A stretch of 64,000 nt of DNA from Bacillus velezensis (GTDB lineage: Bacteria; Bacillota; Bacilli; Bacillales; Bacillaceae): assembly GCF_001461825.1 (NCBI RefSeq), contig NZ_LLZC01000012.1, forward strand, positions 62,001 to 126,000, read 5' to 3'. Position 1 is the stretch's first letter. Each line of letters begins with the position of its first letter. The notes below the pieces were generated by a model. It searched no databases. It saw only the letters and a list, made by a program, of their open reading frames with translations, and was not told where the DNA came from. Shown here piece after piece: positions 9,608 through 19,158 of this stretch. The position numbers and the translations under genes were made by a program.

Positions 9608-10912
9608 TTAATGTCCGTTCAAAATAAAAAGCTGAATAAAAAACAGCACGGCGAAGATGATGACTAGAGGATGGATTTCGCGCCATTTTTTCTTAGCTGC
9701 TTTAACAAGCGGATATGAAATGAAGCCGAGTGCGATTCCGGTTGAAATACTGGACGTTAAAGGCATCGCCAAAATGACGAGAAAGGCCGGGAACGCTTCA
9801 TCAAGCTCATTCCAGCGGATATTTGAGACTGCGCCCATCATCAGGCTGCCGACAATAATCAGAGCCGGTGACGTAATCGCGGACACTTCCGATAAGACGC
9901 TGACAAGCGGGCTGAAAAACATGGAAACGGCAAACATAACGGCTATCGTCAGCGCCGTCAGACCCGTTCTTCCGCCGGCCGCCACACCTGCTGAAGATTC
10001 AACGAACGCGGTCGTCGGGCTGGTGCCGAAGATGCTTCCCACCGTCGTAGCGGTCGAATCAGCCAAAAGCGCTCTTCTGGCATTCGGCAGCTGATTGTTT
10101 TTGATCAATCCCGCTTGTTCGGCGACACCGATCATGGTGCCGGTCGTGTCAAAAATCGTAACGAGAAGAAAAGAAAACACAACGGCGTACAGACCGTGAT
10201 GCACGACATCCCCGAGGGCACCGAACGGATTTGTGATCAAAAGCCCCTCCGGCAGGTGCGGGAAGGACATGAATCCTTTCGCGAAATGGATCTGTCCGGT
10301 CAAAAAGGCAATGATAGCGGTCAGCGCCATTCCGATGAACAGAGCCCCGTTTACATTCAGCACCATCAGTACAATACTGATGATAAGTCCGATAAGCGTT
10401 AAAATGACGGCGGGCGAATGAAGATCGCCGAGTGCGACCAGATTAGATTTATCAGCGGTGATGATTCCGGATTGGCGTAAGCCGATAAAAGCGATAAATA
10501 AGCCGATGCCGGTCGTAATTCCGTATTTTAAATTGTCCGGAATCGCTTCTATAAGTTGTTTTCTTAAAGGCGTTAACGATAAAATAATAAAGATGACTCC
10601 CGCGATAAAAACGGCGCTGAAAGCCGTCTGATACGTAATGCCGCTGCCTGTGCCGACAACGTGAAAGGCGAGATACGCGTTTAAGCCCATGCCGGGGGCA
10701 ATGGCGATCGGAAAATTCGCAGCGAGAGCCATCCATAAAGTTCCGACAATGGAAGCGATAATCGTCGCGGTGAACACCTGGTCAAACGGAATTCCCGCAT
10801 TGGAAAGGATCACCGGATTGACGACAATGATATATACCATTGTGAAAAAGGTGGTCAATCCCGCGGTAATTTCTCTTTTTATTGTCGTTTGATGCTTGTC
10901 GAGATGAAACAT
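9608..10912 (-). CDS. pbuO: Hypoxanthine/guanine permease PbuO (NCS2/AzgA type)
   Basis: A 434-residue polytopic protein (12 or more helices) of the nucleobase:cation symporter-2 AzgA-like group, close to PbuO/PbuG. Recognisable segments are ITAGLTTFFTMVYI near the N-terminus and GTSPTTAFVESSAGVAAGGRTG, typical of these purine permeases. The ATG at 10912 is chosen for the GGAGG 5-9 bases upstream and agreement with family length; an upstream ATG adds 23 unlikely residues. Paired PurBoxes in its promoter indicate PurR repression when purines are plentiful. Confidence 0.9.
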   Translation of the reverse strand: MFHLDKHQTTIKREITAGLTTFFTMVYIIVVNPVILSNAGIPFDQVFTATIIASIVGTLWMALAANFPIAIAPGMGLNAYLAFHVVGTGSGITYQTAFSAVFIAGVIFIILSLTPLRKQLIEAIPDNLKYGITTGIGLFIAFIGLRQSGIITADKSNLVALGDLHSPAVILTLIGLIISIVLMVLNVNGALFIGMALTAIIAFLTGQIHFAKGFMSFPHLPEGLLITNPFGALGDVVHHGLYAVVFSFLLVTIFDTTGTMIGVAEQAGLIKNNQLPNARRALLADSTATTVGSIFGTSPTTAFVESSAGVAAGGRTGLTALTIAVMFAVSMFFSPLVSVLSEVSAITSPALIIVGSLMMGAVSNIRWNELDEAFPAFLVILAMPLTSSISTGIALGFISYPLVKAAKKKWREIHPLVIIFAVLFFIQLFILNGH

Positions 10913-10922
10913 AAGTACCTCC

Positions 10923-10970
10923 AATGACGAACATTTTTTCAAAACATCATCTATATTATTCGTTTTATCG
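10923..10970. promoter_or_regulatory. Paired PurBoxes (PurR operator) for pbuO
   Basis: A CGAA core (10928-10931, context ATGACGAACATTT) and an inverted core (TTCG at 10959-10962, context ATTATTCGTTTTAT) are arranged as an inverted pair, like known PurR control regions (consensus AWWWCCGAACWWT). The second box lies between the -10 and -35 of pbuO. Confidence 0.6.
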
Positions 10971-10981
10971 ACATTTTGCAA
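10953..10981 (-). promoter_or_regulatory. Sigma-A promoter of pbuO
   Basis: On the minus strand TTGCAA (10976-10981), a 17-base spacer and TAATAT (10953-10958) lie 41 bases upstream of the start codon. One PurBox lies inside the spacer. Confidence 0.7.
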
Positions 10982-11007
10982 GTCTTTATCAAGAAAGGGG
11001 ATTTGTG

Positions 11008-12399
11008 ATGAACTGGGAAGTTGAAGTCATCAGAAACAAAGAAGATCTGATCCGTGACACGCAGAAGTTTTTGCAGATCAACAGCGTAATGGACGAAACA
11101 ACAGCCGGTCCCGGCCGGCCGTTTGGAGAAGGCGTCAATGCCAGCCTGACGTCACTGCTGGAATTCGGTGAAAAAGAAGGCTTCACCGTAAAGAATCTTG
11201 ACGGCTATGCGGGCCATATTGAATGGGGAACGGGTGACGAAATCGTCGGCGTTCTGTGCCACGTCGATGTCGTTCCGCCCGGAGACGGCTGGACGAGCGA
11301 TCCGTTTTCAGCCGATATCAGGGACGGCCGGATATATGCCAGAGGCGCCATTGATGATAAAGGGCCGACAATGGCGGCGTTTTATGCGCTGAAAATCGTC
11401 AAAGACATGCAGCTTCCTTTATCCAAACGCGTGAGAATCATCATCGGAACGGATGAAGAAAGTGATTGGAGATGCGTGGATCACTACTTCAAACACGAAA
11501 AAATGCCTGACATCGGCTTTGCTCCTGACGCGGATTTTCCGATCATTAACGCGGAAAAAGGAATTATAGATGCGTCACTGCGCATTGCAAAAAGCGCTTC
11601 TGATAAAGACGCAAAAAACGGGCTTCTGTCCTTCCGTTCAGGACTGCGCTTGAACATGGTGCCGGATGCGGCTGAAGCGGTTATTGAAGGGAACGGTCTT
11701 GATGCCGTGCACGCATATTTCAGCAAATGGCTTGAGCAGTCAAAAACACAAGGTGAAGCAGTTTCGGAAAATGGAAAACTGACGCTTCGGGTATACGGAA
11801 AATCATGCCATGCGATGGAACCGGATAATGGTGTCAATGCCGGCTTAAAGCTTGCTGAATGCCTTAACGGAACGGAGCTGGATGGAGCCGGAAAGCACTT
11901 TGTCAAAACCGTCAGTGACTATTTTTCAAATGATACACGAGGCAAAAAACTGAAAATTGATTGCAGGGATGACATCAGCGGAGAGCTTACATTGAATGTC
12001 GGCACCTTTACATACAGAAAGGGTGAGGAAGGAGAACTCGGCATCAACATCCGTTATCCCGTCACTTCAGACAGCAAAGTCATCCGTGATGCTTTTACGT
12101 CTGCTGAAGAATTCAGGCTTGAAGAATTTAAAGACAGCAAACCGCACCACGTTTCTGCCGATCATCCGCTCGTAAAGACGCTTCAAAAGGTTTACGAAGG
12201 ACAGACGGGAAAGAAAGCGGATCTGATTTCAATCGGCGGAGGAACGTATGCGAGATCCCTTTCGGCGGGCGTCGCGTTCGGGCCGCTGTTCCCCGGCCGG
12301 CCTGACAGCGCGCATCAAAAGGATGAGTACATTGAAATCGATGACCTTCTCCGGTCAACCGCTTTATACGCCGAAGCCATTTATGAGCTTGCCAAGTGA
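11008..12399 (+). CDS. pepV: Dipeptidase PepV-like, M20 metallopeptidase (YtjP)
   Basis: A 463-residue M20-family zinc peptidase. Metal-binding motifs are visible: HVDVVPPGDGW (about residues 87-97), the DDKGP stretch about 30 residues on, and DEESDW around residue 153. The last acidic/His ligands sit near the C-terminus (SIGGGTYAR). PepV enzymes cleave dipeptides and some N-acyl amino acids in the cytoplasm. The ATG at 11008 follows AAGAAAGGGG; the longer frame upstream lies in the promoter region. It is divergent from pbuO and ends at a bidirectional terminator. Confidence 0.88.
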   Translation: MNWEVEVIRNKEDLIRDTQKFLQINSVMDETTAGPGRPFGEGVNASLTSLLEFGEKEGFTVKNLDGYAGHIEWGTGDEIVGVLCHVDVVPPGDGWTSDPFSADIRDGRIYARGAIDDKGPTMAAFYALKIVKDMQLPLSKRVRIIIGTDEESDWRCVDHYFKHEKMPDIGFAPDADFPIINAEKGIIDASLRIAKSASDKDAKNGLLSFRSGLRLNMVPDAAEAVIEGNGLDAVHAYFSKWLEQSKTQGEAVSENGKLTLRVYGKSCHAMEPDNGVNAGLKLAECLNGTELDGAGKHFVKTVSDYFSNDTRGKKLKIDCRDDISGELTLNVGTFTYRKGEEGELGINIRYPVTSDSKVIRDAFTSAEEFRLEEFKDSKPHHVSADHPLVKTLQKVYEGQTGKKADLISIGGGTYARSLSAGVAFGPLFPGRPDSAHQKDEYIEIDDLLRSTALYAEAIYELAK

Positions 12400-12403
12400 T
12401 AAT

Positions 12404-12436
12404 AAAAAGGGACGCCGAAAGCGGCATCCCTTTTTA
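12404..12436. terminator. Bidirectional terminator between pepV and ytkP
   Basis: AAAAAGGGA-GCCG pairs with CGGC-TCCCTTTTT, with one C/A mismatch and an AAAG loop. It terminates both convergent genes. Confidence 0.85.
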
Positions 12437-13369
12437 TCATTCAAATGACCATAAATCCGTTGATAAATAACGTTCCCCCGTATCGGCCGTCATACAGATG
12501 ACGATCTGTTCGGAAGGGAGGCGTTTTGCGGTTTCAATGGCGGCGAAGCAGGCGGCGCCTGAAGACGGGCCGACGAGTATACCTTCTTCCCGGGCCAGAC
12601 GACGTGTTGTCGTATAAGCATCTTCATCAGATATTTTCATGATTTCATCGTAAACGTCCTGATTCAGTATGCCGGGAATAAATCCGGGGCTTGTCCCGAC
12701 AAGCTTATGAGCGCCGGGTTTTCCGCCAGACAGGACGGGAGATCCCGCGGGCTCGGCCACATGAACAATCATATCCGGGAAAAGCTCCTTCAGCGTTTCT
12801 CCGGTTCCGGTAATGGTTCCGCCCGTTCCCGCCGTTGCCACAAAAGCACCGAGCGGTCTGTTGAGCTGCTGAACGGCCTGATAGATTTCAATGGCGGTCG
12901 TTTTTCGGTGGGCATCTGGATTAGCGCCGTTATCGAATTGCATCGGGATAAAACTTCCCGGGATCTGTTCGGCGAGTTCTTTCGCTTTTTTGATGCTGCC
13001 GGGCATTCTTTCCGCCCCCGGTGTTAACACAACCTCCGCGCCGTACGCTTTCAGGAGGTTGATGCGTTCTTTCGTCATCGTGTCAGGCATGACGAGGATT
13101 GCCTTGTAGCCGCGCGCCGCCGCGTTCATCGCCAGGCCGATGCCTGTGTTGCCGCTTGTCGGTTCAATGATGACAGAGCCGGGTTTTAAATGCCCGCTGT
13201 TTTCCGCTTCAATGATCATATTGTAAGCCGCTCTGTCTTTGACACTGCCGCTCGGGTTAAACGATTCTAATTTTAAATAGACCTGTGCTGCATGTTCTGG
13301 CTGAAGGCGATTGAGCTTTACGATCGGTGTGCCGCCGATCAGCTCCGCCGTGCTGTTTACGATTTTCAA
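12437..13369 (-). CDS. ytkP: Cysteine synthase-family protein YtkP
   Basis: A 310-residue fold-type II PLP enzyme. Lys44 in NPSGSVKDRAA is the expected PLP lysine, SGNTG at 72-76 binds the substrate carboxylate, and GTGGTITG binds the phosphate. The family makes cysteine from O-acetylserine and sulfide. The main B. subtilis enzyme is CysK; YtkP is a paralogue of less certain role. It starts with TTG at 13369 behind AAAGGAATGAG. It is divergent from ytlP. Confidence 0.87.
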   Translation of the reverse strand: MKIVNSTAELIGGTPIVKLNRLQPEHAAQVYLKLESFNPSGSVKDRAAYNMIIEAENSGHLKPGSVIIEPTSGNTGIGLAMNAAARGYKAILVMPDTMTKERINLLKAYGAEVVLTPGAERMPGSIKKAKELAEQIPGSFIPMQFDNGANPDAHRKTTAIEIYQAVQQLNRPLGAFVATAGTGGTITGTGETLKELFPDMIVHVAEPAGSPVLSGGKPGAHKLVGTSPGFIPGILNQDVYDEIMKISDEDAYTTTRRLAREEGILVGPSSGAACFAAIETAKRLPSEQIVICMTADTGERYLSTDLWSFE

Positions 13370-13459
13370 GGCCGGCTCATTCCTTTCTGTATAAAACGTT
13401 CAGTACATAATATCCTATCATAATGAGCGGACAGGGTTCTCCTCTCCGCTTATCCGTTT

Positions 13460-13465
13460 TATAAT
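13460..13465 (+). promoter_or_regulatory. Probable -10 element of ytlP
   Basis: A perfect TATAAT lies 32 bases upstream of the ytlP start. The -35 (TTCTCC, 17 bases upstream) is weak. Confidence 0.5.
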
Positions 13466-13497
13466 AACACCATAACCAAAGAGGGGGAGATCCTCGT

Positions 13498-14049
13498 ATG
13501 AAAGCTTCATTGCCGCATTATTTTATCGGCATTCCGATTCCGGCTGACATTGCTGAACCGATTTGGGAAGCAGCCAAAAAGGAGCCGGCGTTATCATTCA
13601 AAAAATGGGTGCATCCGCATGACTATCATATTACGCTCATTTTTCTAGGAGCCGCGGATGAAGAACGGCTTGCGAAATTATCGTCTCTGCTCGCAGATGC
13701 AGCGTCGGCAGCGCAGCCGTTTACCGTACAGTTTCAGCATCTGGATATTTTCGGCGACCGCAGACAGCCGAGAGTGCTTCACCTTGAGCCCGAACGGAAT
13801 GAACTGCTCTTTGATTTGCGGGAAAAAACAAAACAGGCTGTTTTGAAAGCCGGTTTTCAAGTGGAAAAACGGCCGTATCAACCTCATATGACGATGGCGC
13901 GGAAGTGGGCGGGAGACAGGCCGTTTCCTGACGATGTGCCGTTTGAAAGCGGCAGGGTGCAAAGTGCCGTCAGCCGGTTTTCCCTTTTTCAGACCCATCT
14001 TGACCGGTCGCCTAAATACGAAGAAATCGCACAGTTTCAATTGACATAA
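13498..14049 (+). CDS. thpR: RNA 2',3'-cyclic phosphodiesterase / 2'-5' RNA ligase family (YtlP, ThpR)
   Basis: A 183-residue 2H phosphoesterase. The two defining HxT motifs are HIT at residues 44-46 ([10 protein letters not shown]) and HMT near residue 130 (QPHMTMAR). ThpR proteins hydrolyse 2',3'-cyclic phosphate RNA ends and can form 2'-5' bonds in vitro. The ATG at 13498 follows GAGGGGGAG. It heads a likely operon thpR-ytlQ-ytlR with short gaps of 26 and 52 bases. Confidence 0.87.
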   Translation: MKASLPHYFIGIPIPADIAEPIWEAAKKEPALSFKKWVHPHDYHITLIFLGAADEERLAKLSSLLADAASAAQPFTVQFQHLDIFGDRRQPRVLHLEPERNELLFDLREKTKQAVLKAGFQVEKRPYQPHMTMARKWAGDRPFPDDVPFESGRVQSAVSRFSLFQTHLDRSPKYEEIAQFQLT

Positions 14050-14075
14050 ACAAATATTCGGAGTGGAGAAATCAC

Positions 14076-15008
14076 ATGGCACAGATCATCAAAATTCACG
14101 ACTGCATATCCAGATATGAACTTGATCCATATCATTATATGAACCAGTTTATCCGGCTGAAGAAAGAACGCTGGGAGGCGCTTCTTGAAGCGTTTGACCG
14201 GATGACGGAAGAAAAAGAAACGGAAACGGCTGCAGGCGGGGAAACCGATCAAGCGCCGGCCAGGAAAAAATTTTCTTTAAAAAAGAGAAAAGAAGAAAAT
14301 ACGGCCGATATAAATGAAAAGAGGCACCAATGGTTTGATGAGCCGGAGGGAGAAGAGGCGCTGTTCGGGAATCTTCCGTCTCAAAAATCTGAGCTCGCGC
14401 CTTTTTTCAAAGATCAGCTGTATGACTTTCAATTAAAATGGGCGAGCTCCACGCTTTCTCAAAAGTCTGAGCTTTCGCAGGCGGTCAAAAGGGACAGGAT
14501 GTTAAAAATGCTGGCTCAAAAGCTGCCCGATTCCTATTTTGTGATGTATCATCCGGTTCTCCAAATTCAGCAGGCGTCCGTCGAACTGAGTATGATCATC
14601 ATCTCGCCGCTGGAGATTTTCTGCGCCGCTTTTATGGAAGCGGAAGAGGACAGCGTATATATCGGATCAAAACACCGTTTTTGGGAAGAAAGGGGCTCCG
14701 GCAGCACGCGCCAAGTATTGAATCCGTCTCTCAGCCTGCACCGGACAGGCTCGGTCGTTTCGCAAATCGTAAAAGAAAAGCAGGCCGACATTCCCGTGCG
14801 GAAGCTTTTGCTCAGCAGAACGTCTTATATTGATTACCCGGAGCCGCCGTACGGGCTGGAAATAGCTGATAAACGGACTGCCGCAGAGTGGGTGGAAAAG
14901 CAGCAGAAAAATACGGCGCCGATCAAGCACCACCAGCTGAAGGCGGCGAAGGCTCTTTTGTCTTACGGCTTGAGCGATTCAAGCCGGAGACAGGAATGGC
15001 TTGATTAA
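14076..15008 (+). CDS. ytlQ: Conserved protein of unknown function YtlQ
   Basis: A 310-residue soluble protein that I place as YtlQ by position and the N-terminal [20 protein letters not shown]. The middle (about residues 45-85) is charged and low in complexity, rich in Glu and Lys, between two globular parts. No catalytic motif, signal peptide or membrane segment is visible. The ATG at 14076 follows GGAGTGGAG. It lies between an RNA phosphodiesterase and a lipid-kinase-like gene, which does not define its role. Confidence 0.7.
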   Translation: MAQIIKIHDCISRYELDPYHYMNQFIRLKKERWEALLEAFDRMTEEKETETAAGGETDQAPARKKFSLKKRKEENTADINEKRHQWFDEPEGEEALFGNLPSQKSELAPFFKDQLYDFQLKWASSTLSQKSELSQAVKRDRMLKMLAQKLPDSYFVMYHPVLQIQQASVELSMIIISPLEIFCAAFMEAEEDSVYIGSKHRFWEERGSGSTRQVLNPSLSLHRTGSVVSQIVKEKQADIPVRKLLLSRTSYIDYPEPPYGLEIADKRTAAEWVEKQQKNTAPIKHHQLKAAKALLSYGLSDSSRRQEWLD

Positions 15009-15060
15009 AACGGACGTTTGCCGGCTGTCTCTTCATCTATGAAGCAGGTGAAAACAAACG

Positions 15061-15990
15061 ATGAGTCAATGGTTTTTTATTATTAATCCGGTCTCAGGAG
15101 GCGGGCGGGGCCGGCGTGTCTGGAAATCAGTTCAAAAAGAGCTGACCAGGCGCGGGGTCAGCCACCGCTCTTTTTTGACCGGGCATCCCGGACATGCGGA
15201 GGTGCTGGCGAGACAGATTTCAATGATGCAGGATCATAAGCTTAAGCGGCTGTTCGTCATCGGCGGTGACGGGACGATGCATGAAGTCATTAACGGACTG
15301 AAAGGAACGGATCAGATTGAGCTGACCTTTGTGCCTGCCGGTTCGTACAATGACTTTTCGAAAGGGCTCGGTATTAAGAAGTCGGCGCTTCTCCAAGAAA
15401 TCAAAAGTCTGCACCGCCCGCTCACACGGAAATTTTTTGCGGGAAACATCAACTTTTTTCATGACAAAGCGCAATCACTTTATTTTATTAACCACCTGTC
15501 TGTCGGCTTCGATGCCTCAGTTTTGAAGGCAGCCGCGAATTTTCCGTTATCGCGCGTTCTTCGGTTTTTGCGTCTCGGTTTTGTGATTTACCCACTCGCG
15601 CATTTACATACGGCCTCGGGGTTTCAGCCGTTCAGATTTGTTTGCACGGCAGACGGCCAGAGGCGTGAATTCCGCAATGTCTGGTTTGTCATTGCGGCTA
15701 ATCACCCTTATTACGGAGGCGGCATGAAAGCGGCGCCTTCAGCAAATCCCCGTCAAAACCATTTTGATATTGTCATCGCAGAAAACCTGTCCTTTTTCTC
15801 GCTGTATCGTTTTTTATGGGCGATGAGCTTCGGCCGGCATATCAAAATGGACGGAGTGACGATGATAAAGGGGAAGGAATTCGTTTTTGAAACAGATGGG
15901 AAAATTCCGTTTCACGCTGACGGCGAGCTGATCGGAACGACGCCGTTTCGGCTTATGCCGGGCGGTACGCCGCTGAAAATAAAAACATAA
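15061..15990 (+). CDS. ytlR: Diacylglycerol/lipid kinase family protein YtlR
   Basis: A 309-residue protein with the DAGK catalytic fold: FIINPVSGGGRGR at the start binds nucleotide and GGDGTMHEV at residues 68-76 is the family signature. Relatives (DgkB, YegS, BmrU) phosphorylate lipid alcohols at the membrane. The substrate of YtlR is not defined. It is the last gene of the thpR-ytlQ-ytlR set. In B. subtilis 168, as I recall, the pullulanase gene amyX follows; it is absent here. Confidence 0.82.
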   Translation: MSQWFFIINPVSGGGRGRRVWKSVQKELTRRGVSHRSFLTGHPGHAEVLARQISMMQDHKLKRLFVIGGDGTMHEVINGLKGTDQIELTFVPAGSYNDFSKGLGIKKSALLQEIKSLHRPLTRKFFAGNINFFHDKAQSLYFINHLSVGFDASVLKAAANFPLSRVLRFLRLGFVIYPLAHLHTASGFQPFRFVCTADGQRREFRNVWFVIAANHPYYGGGMKAAPSANPRQNHFDIVIAENLSFFSLYRFLWAMSFGRHIKMDGVTMIKGKEFVFETDGKIPFHADGELIGTTPFRLMPGGTPLKIKT

Positions 15991-16080
15991 TAAACAAATG
16001 AAACCCGTCACATGTTTCACGGCAAAGAGCGGTTCGCGGCATAAATCTTCAGAATTCACAGGTGTTCTTGCTAGTTTTGC

Positions 16081-16110
16081 TTGACGAAGTTTGTGCTGTA
16101 GCGCTAAAAT
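16081..16110 (+). promoter_or_regulatory. Strong sigma-A promoter placed directly before a terminator hairpin
   Basis: TTGACG (16081-16086), 18 bases, TAAAAT (16105-16110). The predicted start point (about 16117) coincides with the first base of the hairpin at 16117-16156. Confidence 0.6.
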
Positions 16111-16116
16111 TTATAG

Positions 16117-16162
16117 GACGGCTATTGATTAGCATATGAGACTCTCAATAGCTGTCTTTTTT
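16117..16162 (+). terminator. Intrinsic terminator, or a hairpin RNA of about 45 nt
   Basis: The arm at 16117-16128 (GACGGCTATTGA) pairs over 12 bp, with one G-U, with 16145-16156 (TCAATAGCTGTC), followed by six T. It could end transcripts from ytlR or be the whole product of the promoter just upstream. Confidence 0.75.
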
Positions 16163-16248
16163 ATTCTCATGAAATTGTTTATGACAGGCCGCTCCGCCAA
16201 TAGAGAAAGGCTGGAGGCCTATTCTAAAATATTTTAAGAAATGATGGG

Positions 16249-17058
16249 TTGAACATTGATATGAACTGGTTGGGACAATTACTAGGTAGCGATTGGGAGA
16301 TCTTCCCCGCCGGAGGAGCTACAGGAGATGCATATTATGCGAAACATAACGGCCAACAGCTTTTTTTAAAACGTAATAGCTCGCCCTTTTTAGCCGTGTT
16401 ATCCGCCGAAGGCATTGTTCCGAAGCTGGTTTGGACGAAACGGATGGAAAACGGGGACGTCATTACGGCTCAGCATTGGATGGCGGGCAGGGAGCTGAAG
16501 GCAAAGGATATGAGCGGACGCCCGGTGGCTGAGCTGCTCCGCAAAATCCACACATCAAAAGCTTTGCTCGACATGCTGAAAAGATTGGGAAAAGAACCGC
16601 TTGATCCGGGCGCCCTTTTGTCGCAGCTGAAGCAGGCCGTCTTTGCCGTGCGGCAATTTTCGCCGCTTATTCAGGAAGGCCTTGCTTATTTGGAAGCTCA
16701 TGTGGATCAGGTGCAATTCGGTGAAAAAGTCGTTTGCCATTGTGATGTGAATCATAATAACTGGCTTCTGTCTGAAGACAACCAGCTGTATTTAATAGAT
16801 TGGGACGGCGCCATGATAGCCGATCCGGCCATGGATCTCGGCCCTTTATTGTATCATTACGTCGAAGAGCCAGCGTGGGACAGCTGGCTTGGGATGTACG
16901 GCATGAAGCTCACGGAAGGGCTTCGGCTGCGGATGGCGTGGTACATGTTATCGGAGACCATCACCTTCATCGCCTGGCACAAATCAAAAGGAAACGACAA
17001 AGCGTATCATGATGCCATGGAAGAGCTTCATGCCCTGATGAAGCGGATTGTCAAGTAG
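16249..17058 (+). CDS. ytmP: Phosphotransferase-family protein YtmP
   Basis: A protein of about 269 residues with an aminoglycoside/choline phosphotransferase-like kinase fold. HCDVNHNNW is the catalytic-loop motif (HxDxxxxN) and LIDWDGAMIADPAMDLG is the metal-binding motif. The substrate is unknown; no antibiotic-resistance role is implied. The start is uncertain: TTG at 16249 and ATG at 16261 both have poor ribosome binding sites (AAATGATGGG for the former). The stop abuts the stop of convergent ytzH. Confidence 0.8.
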   Translation: MNIDMNWLGQLLGSDWEIFPAGGATGDAYYAKHNGQQLFLKRNSSPFLAVLSAEGIVPKLVWTKRMENGDVITAQHWMAGRELKAKDMSGRPVAELLRKIHTSKALLDMLKRLGKEPLDPGALLSQLKQAVFAVRQFSPLIQEGLAYLEAHVDQVQFGEKVVCHCDVNHNNWLLSEDNQLYLIDWDGAMIADPAMDLGPLLYHYVEEPAWDSWLGMYGMKLTEGLRLRMAWYMLSETITFIAWHKSKGNDKAYHDAMEELHALMKRIVK

Positions 17059-17337
17059 TCAGGAGTACGAATCCATCTGCTCCACCCATTGGGACAAATG
17101 GTTTTGGTGCTCCTGAATATGCGTGTCGATGGAATCGGCCGTGATGCCGGACTGGCTGTAGCGGTAGACATCCTCGAGCACGTTTTTTATATTTGAATCA
17201 AGCCCGGTGTTGGCCATCAGTGATTTGATGACGCGCTCCAGCTGTTCATACTCGGCAACCGTGCCGCAGCAATCCAATTGATGGTCGGCCAATATGTCCT
17301 TTAATAACCGGACCTGATGTTCGCTTGTTAAGCCCAT
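17059..17337 (-). CDS. ytzH: YtzH-like protein of unknown function
   Basis: A 92-residue, acidic, probably all-helical protein (HQVRLLKDILADHQLDCCGT near the start). It is recognised as YtzH by position and sequence. No enzymatic motif or membrane segment is visible. It is convergent with ytmP, with stop codons back to back and no terminator between them, so the two transcripts must overlap at their 3' ends. Confidence 0.75.
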   Translation of the reverse strand: MGLTSEHQVRLLKDILADHQLDCCGTVAEYEQLERVIKSLMANTGLDSNIKNVLEDVYRYSQSGITADSIDTHIQEHQNHLSQWVEQMDSYS

Positions 17338-17522
17338 GATTCATATACACATCCTTTCTGTGTCATACATTGTGCAAAGCGGTGCGGTTTTATGCATCAC
17401 ATGAGTGTTCCGGACCGGGGAGCCTCTTTTTTTATGCAGCCGGCGCCTTTAAAAGGCGCTTGCGGCTCTTTATGTTTCATGATATGTTGTTACTCGAAAT
17501 TATAGATAGAGGTGTCAATCAT

Positions 17523-18176
17523 ATGAGAATGCGCCATAAACCTTGGGCGAATGATTTTCTGGCAGAAAACGCTGACATCGCCATCAGTGATCCGGCCCAG
17601 TATAAAGGGCGGTGGAACACGGTCTTTGGCAATGACAACCCGATCCATATTGAAGTCGGTACGGGAAAAGGGCAGTTCATTTCAGGAATGGCCAAGCAGA
17701 ATCCGGATATCAACTATATTGGGATTGAGCTGTTTAAAAGCGTCATCGTCACTGCCGTCCAAAAAGTTAAGGACAGCGGGGCTCACAATGTCCGTTTGTT
17801 AAATATAGACGCGGAAACACTGAATGACGTATTTGAACGGGGAGAAATCAAGCGCGTATATTTAAACTTTTCTGACCCGTGGCCGAAAAACCGTCACGAA
17901 AAGCGCCGTTTAACATTTAAAACGTTCTTGAAAAAATACGAAGAAGTGATGGGCGAAACAGGTGAGATTCATTTTAAAACCGATAACCGCGGTTTATTCG
18001 AATACTCTCTGAAAAGCTTTTCCGAATACGGCCTGCTTCTGACGGAAGTCAGCCTTGATCTGCACAACAGCGATCCGAAGGGCAATATTATGACAGAATA
18101 CGAAGAAAAATTCTCCGCGCTCGGCCAGCCGATTTACCGGGCCGAAGTTGAATGGAGAACAAAAGACAGACTCTGA
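17523..18176 (+). CDS. trmB: tRNA (guanine-N7-)-methyltransferase TrmB
   Basis: A 217-residue SAM-dependent methyltransferase that methylates G46 of tRNA. The SAM motif EVGTGKGQF is at residues 44-52, and the TrmB signature [16 protein letters not shown] is followed by the tRNA-contact segment. The ATG at 17523 follows AGAGGTG; the upstream in-frame extension lies in a GC-rich hairpin region. The 3' end overlaps its own terminator. It precedes ytnP with a 58-base gap. Confidence 0.93.
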   Translation: MRMRHKPWANDFLAENADIAISDPAQYKGRWNTVFGNDNPIHIEVGTGKGQFISGMAKQNPDINYIGIELFKSVIVTAVQKVKDSGAHNVRLLNIDAETLNDVFERGEIKRVYLNFSDPWPKNRHEKRRLTFKTFLKKYEEVMGETGEIHFKTDNRGLFEYSLKSFSEYGLLLTEVSLDLHNSDPKGNIMTEYEEKFSALGQPIYRAEVEWRTKDRL

Positions 18177-18196
18177 TGCGGGAGTCTGTTTTTTTA
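18167..18196 (+). terminator. Terminator after trmB, overlapping its stop codon
   Basis: CAGACTC (18167-18173) pairs with GAGTCTG (18182-18188), followed by seven T. The trmB stop (18174-18176) lies at the start of the loop. Confidence 0.8.
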
Positions 18197-18234
18197 TGCC
18201 GCCATTTGCTACCATTACATCAGGAGGGATCAAG

Positions 18235-19080
18235 ATGGAGACATTGAATATTGGGAATATTTCATTAACATGGCTGGACGGCGGTGTAACGCATATGGAC
18301 GGCGGAGCGATGTTCGGCGTTGTCCCGAAGCCTTTATGGTCGAGAAAATACCCCGTAAATGACAAAAACCAGATTGAATTAAGAACAGACCCGATCCTCA
18401 TCAGAACAAACGGCCTGAATATATTGGTTGACGCGGGTATCGGCAGAGGGAAATTCTCTGATAAACAAAAAAGGAATTACGGCGTAACACAGGAATCCAA
18501 TCTGAAACAATCTCTTCGTGAACTCGGGCTTTCCTGTGAGGACATTCATATTGCCGCGATGACCCATCTTCATTTTGACCATGCAAGCGGCCTGACGGAG
18601 TACAGCGGAGAGGAGCTTGTCTCTGTTTTCCCGAATGCCCGCATTATCACTTCTGCGACAGAGTGGCGCGAAATGAGAAATCCTAATATCAGATCGAAAA
18701 ATACATATTGGAGAGAAAATTGGGAGGCGGTACAAGATCAGGTCGAAACCTTTGAGAACGAGTATCAGCTGACAGAAGGCATTACGATGCACCACACCGG
18801 CGGCCACAGCGACGGCCACAGCGTTATCGTCTTAGAAGACGGAGGGGAGACGGCTGTGCATTTTGCCGACCTGATGCCGACGAACGCGCATAAAAATCCG
18901 TTATGGGTGCTGGCCTATGATGATTATCCGATGACCTCCATTCCGCAAAAGCAGAAATGGCAGACGTTCGCGGCAGAAAAAGACGCCTGGCTGATTTTCT
19001 ATCACGACGCGATTTACAGAGCGGTAAAATGGGGCGAAGACGGCGAAGTGGCTGCATCTGTCAAACGGGAGAAAAAATAA
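18235..19080 (+). CDS. ytnP: Quorum-quenching lactonase YtnP (metallo-beta-lactamase fold)
   Basis: A 281-residue metallo-beta-lactamase-fold hydrolase. The zinc motif HLHFDH is at residues 111-116 and a second ligand region GGHSDGHS follows about 75 residues later. B. subtilis YtnP resembles N-acyl-homoserine lactonases and has been reported to interfere with Streptomyces signalling. The ATG at 18235 follows CAGGAGGGATC; the upstream in-frame ATG lies in the trmB terminator. No signal peptide. Confidence 0.88.
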   Translation: METLNIGNISLTWLDGGVTHMDGGAMFGVVPKPLWSRKYPVNDKNQIELRTDPILIRTNGLNILVDAGIGRGKFSDKQKRNYGVTQESNLKQSLRELGLSCEDIHIAAMTHLHFDHASGLTEYSGEELVSVFPNARIITSATEWREMRNPNIRSKNTYWRENWEAVQDQVETFENEYQLTEGITMHHTGGHSDGHSVIVLEDGGETAVHFADLMPTNAHKNPLWVLAYDDYPMTSIPQKQKWQTFAAEKDAWLIFYHDAIYRAVKWGEDGEVAASVKREKK

Positions 19081-19158
19081 GCGGATCGATGATTTACCTG
19101 TATGAATTTCGGGAATAAAAGCAAACCTAAGACAAATTGCTTTGAAAGGAAGAGACAG

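Noticed and set aside
10924-11007. Longer N-terminus for PepV
   Set aside because: It overlaps the PurBox region and the pbuO promoter. The ATG at 11008 has the ribosome binding site.
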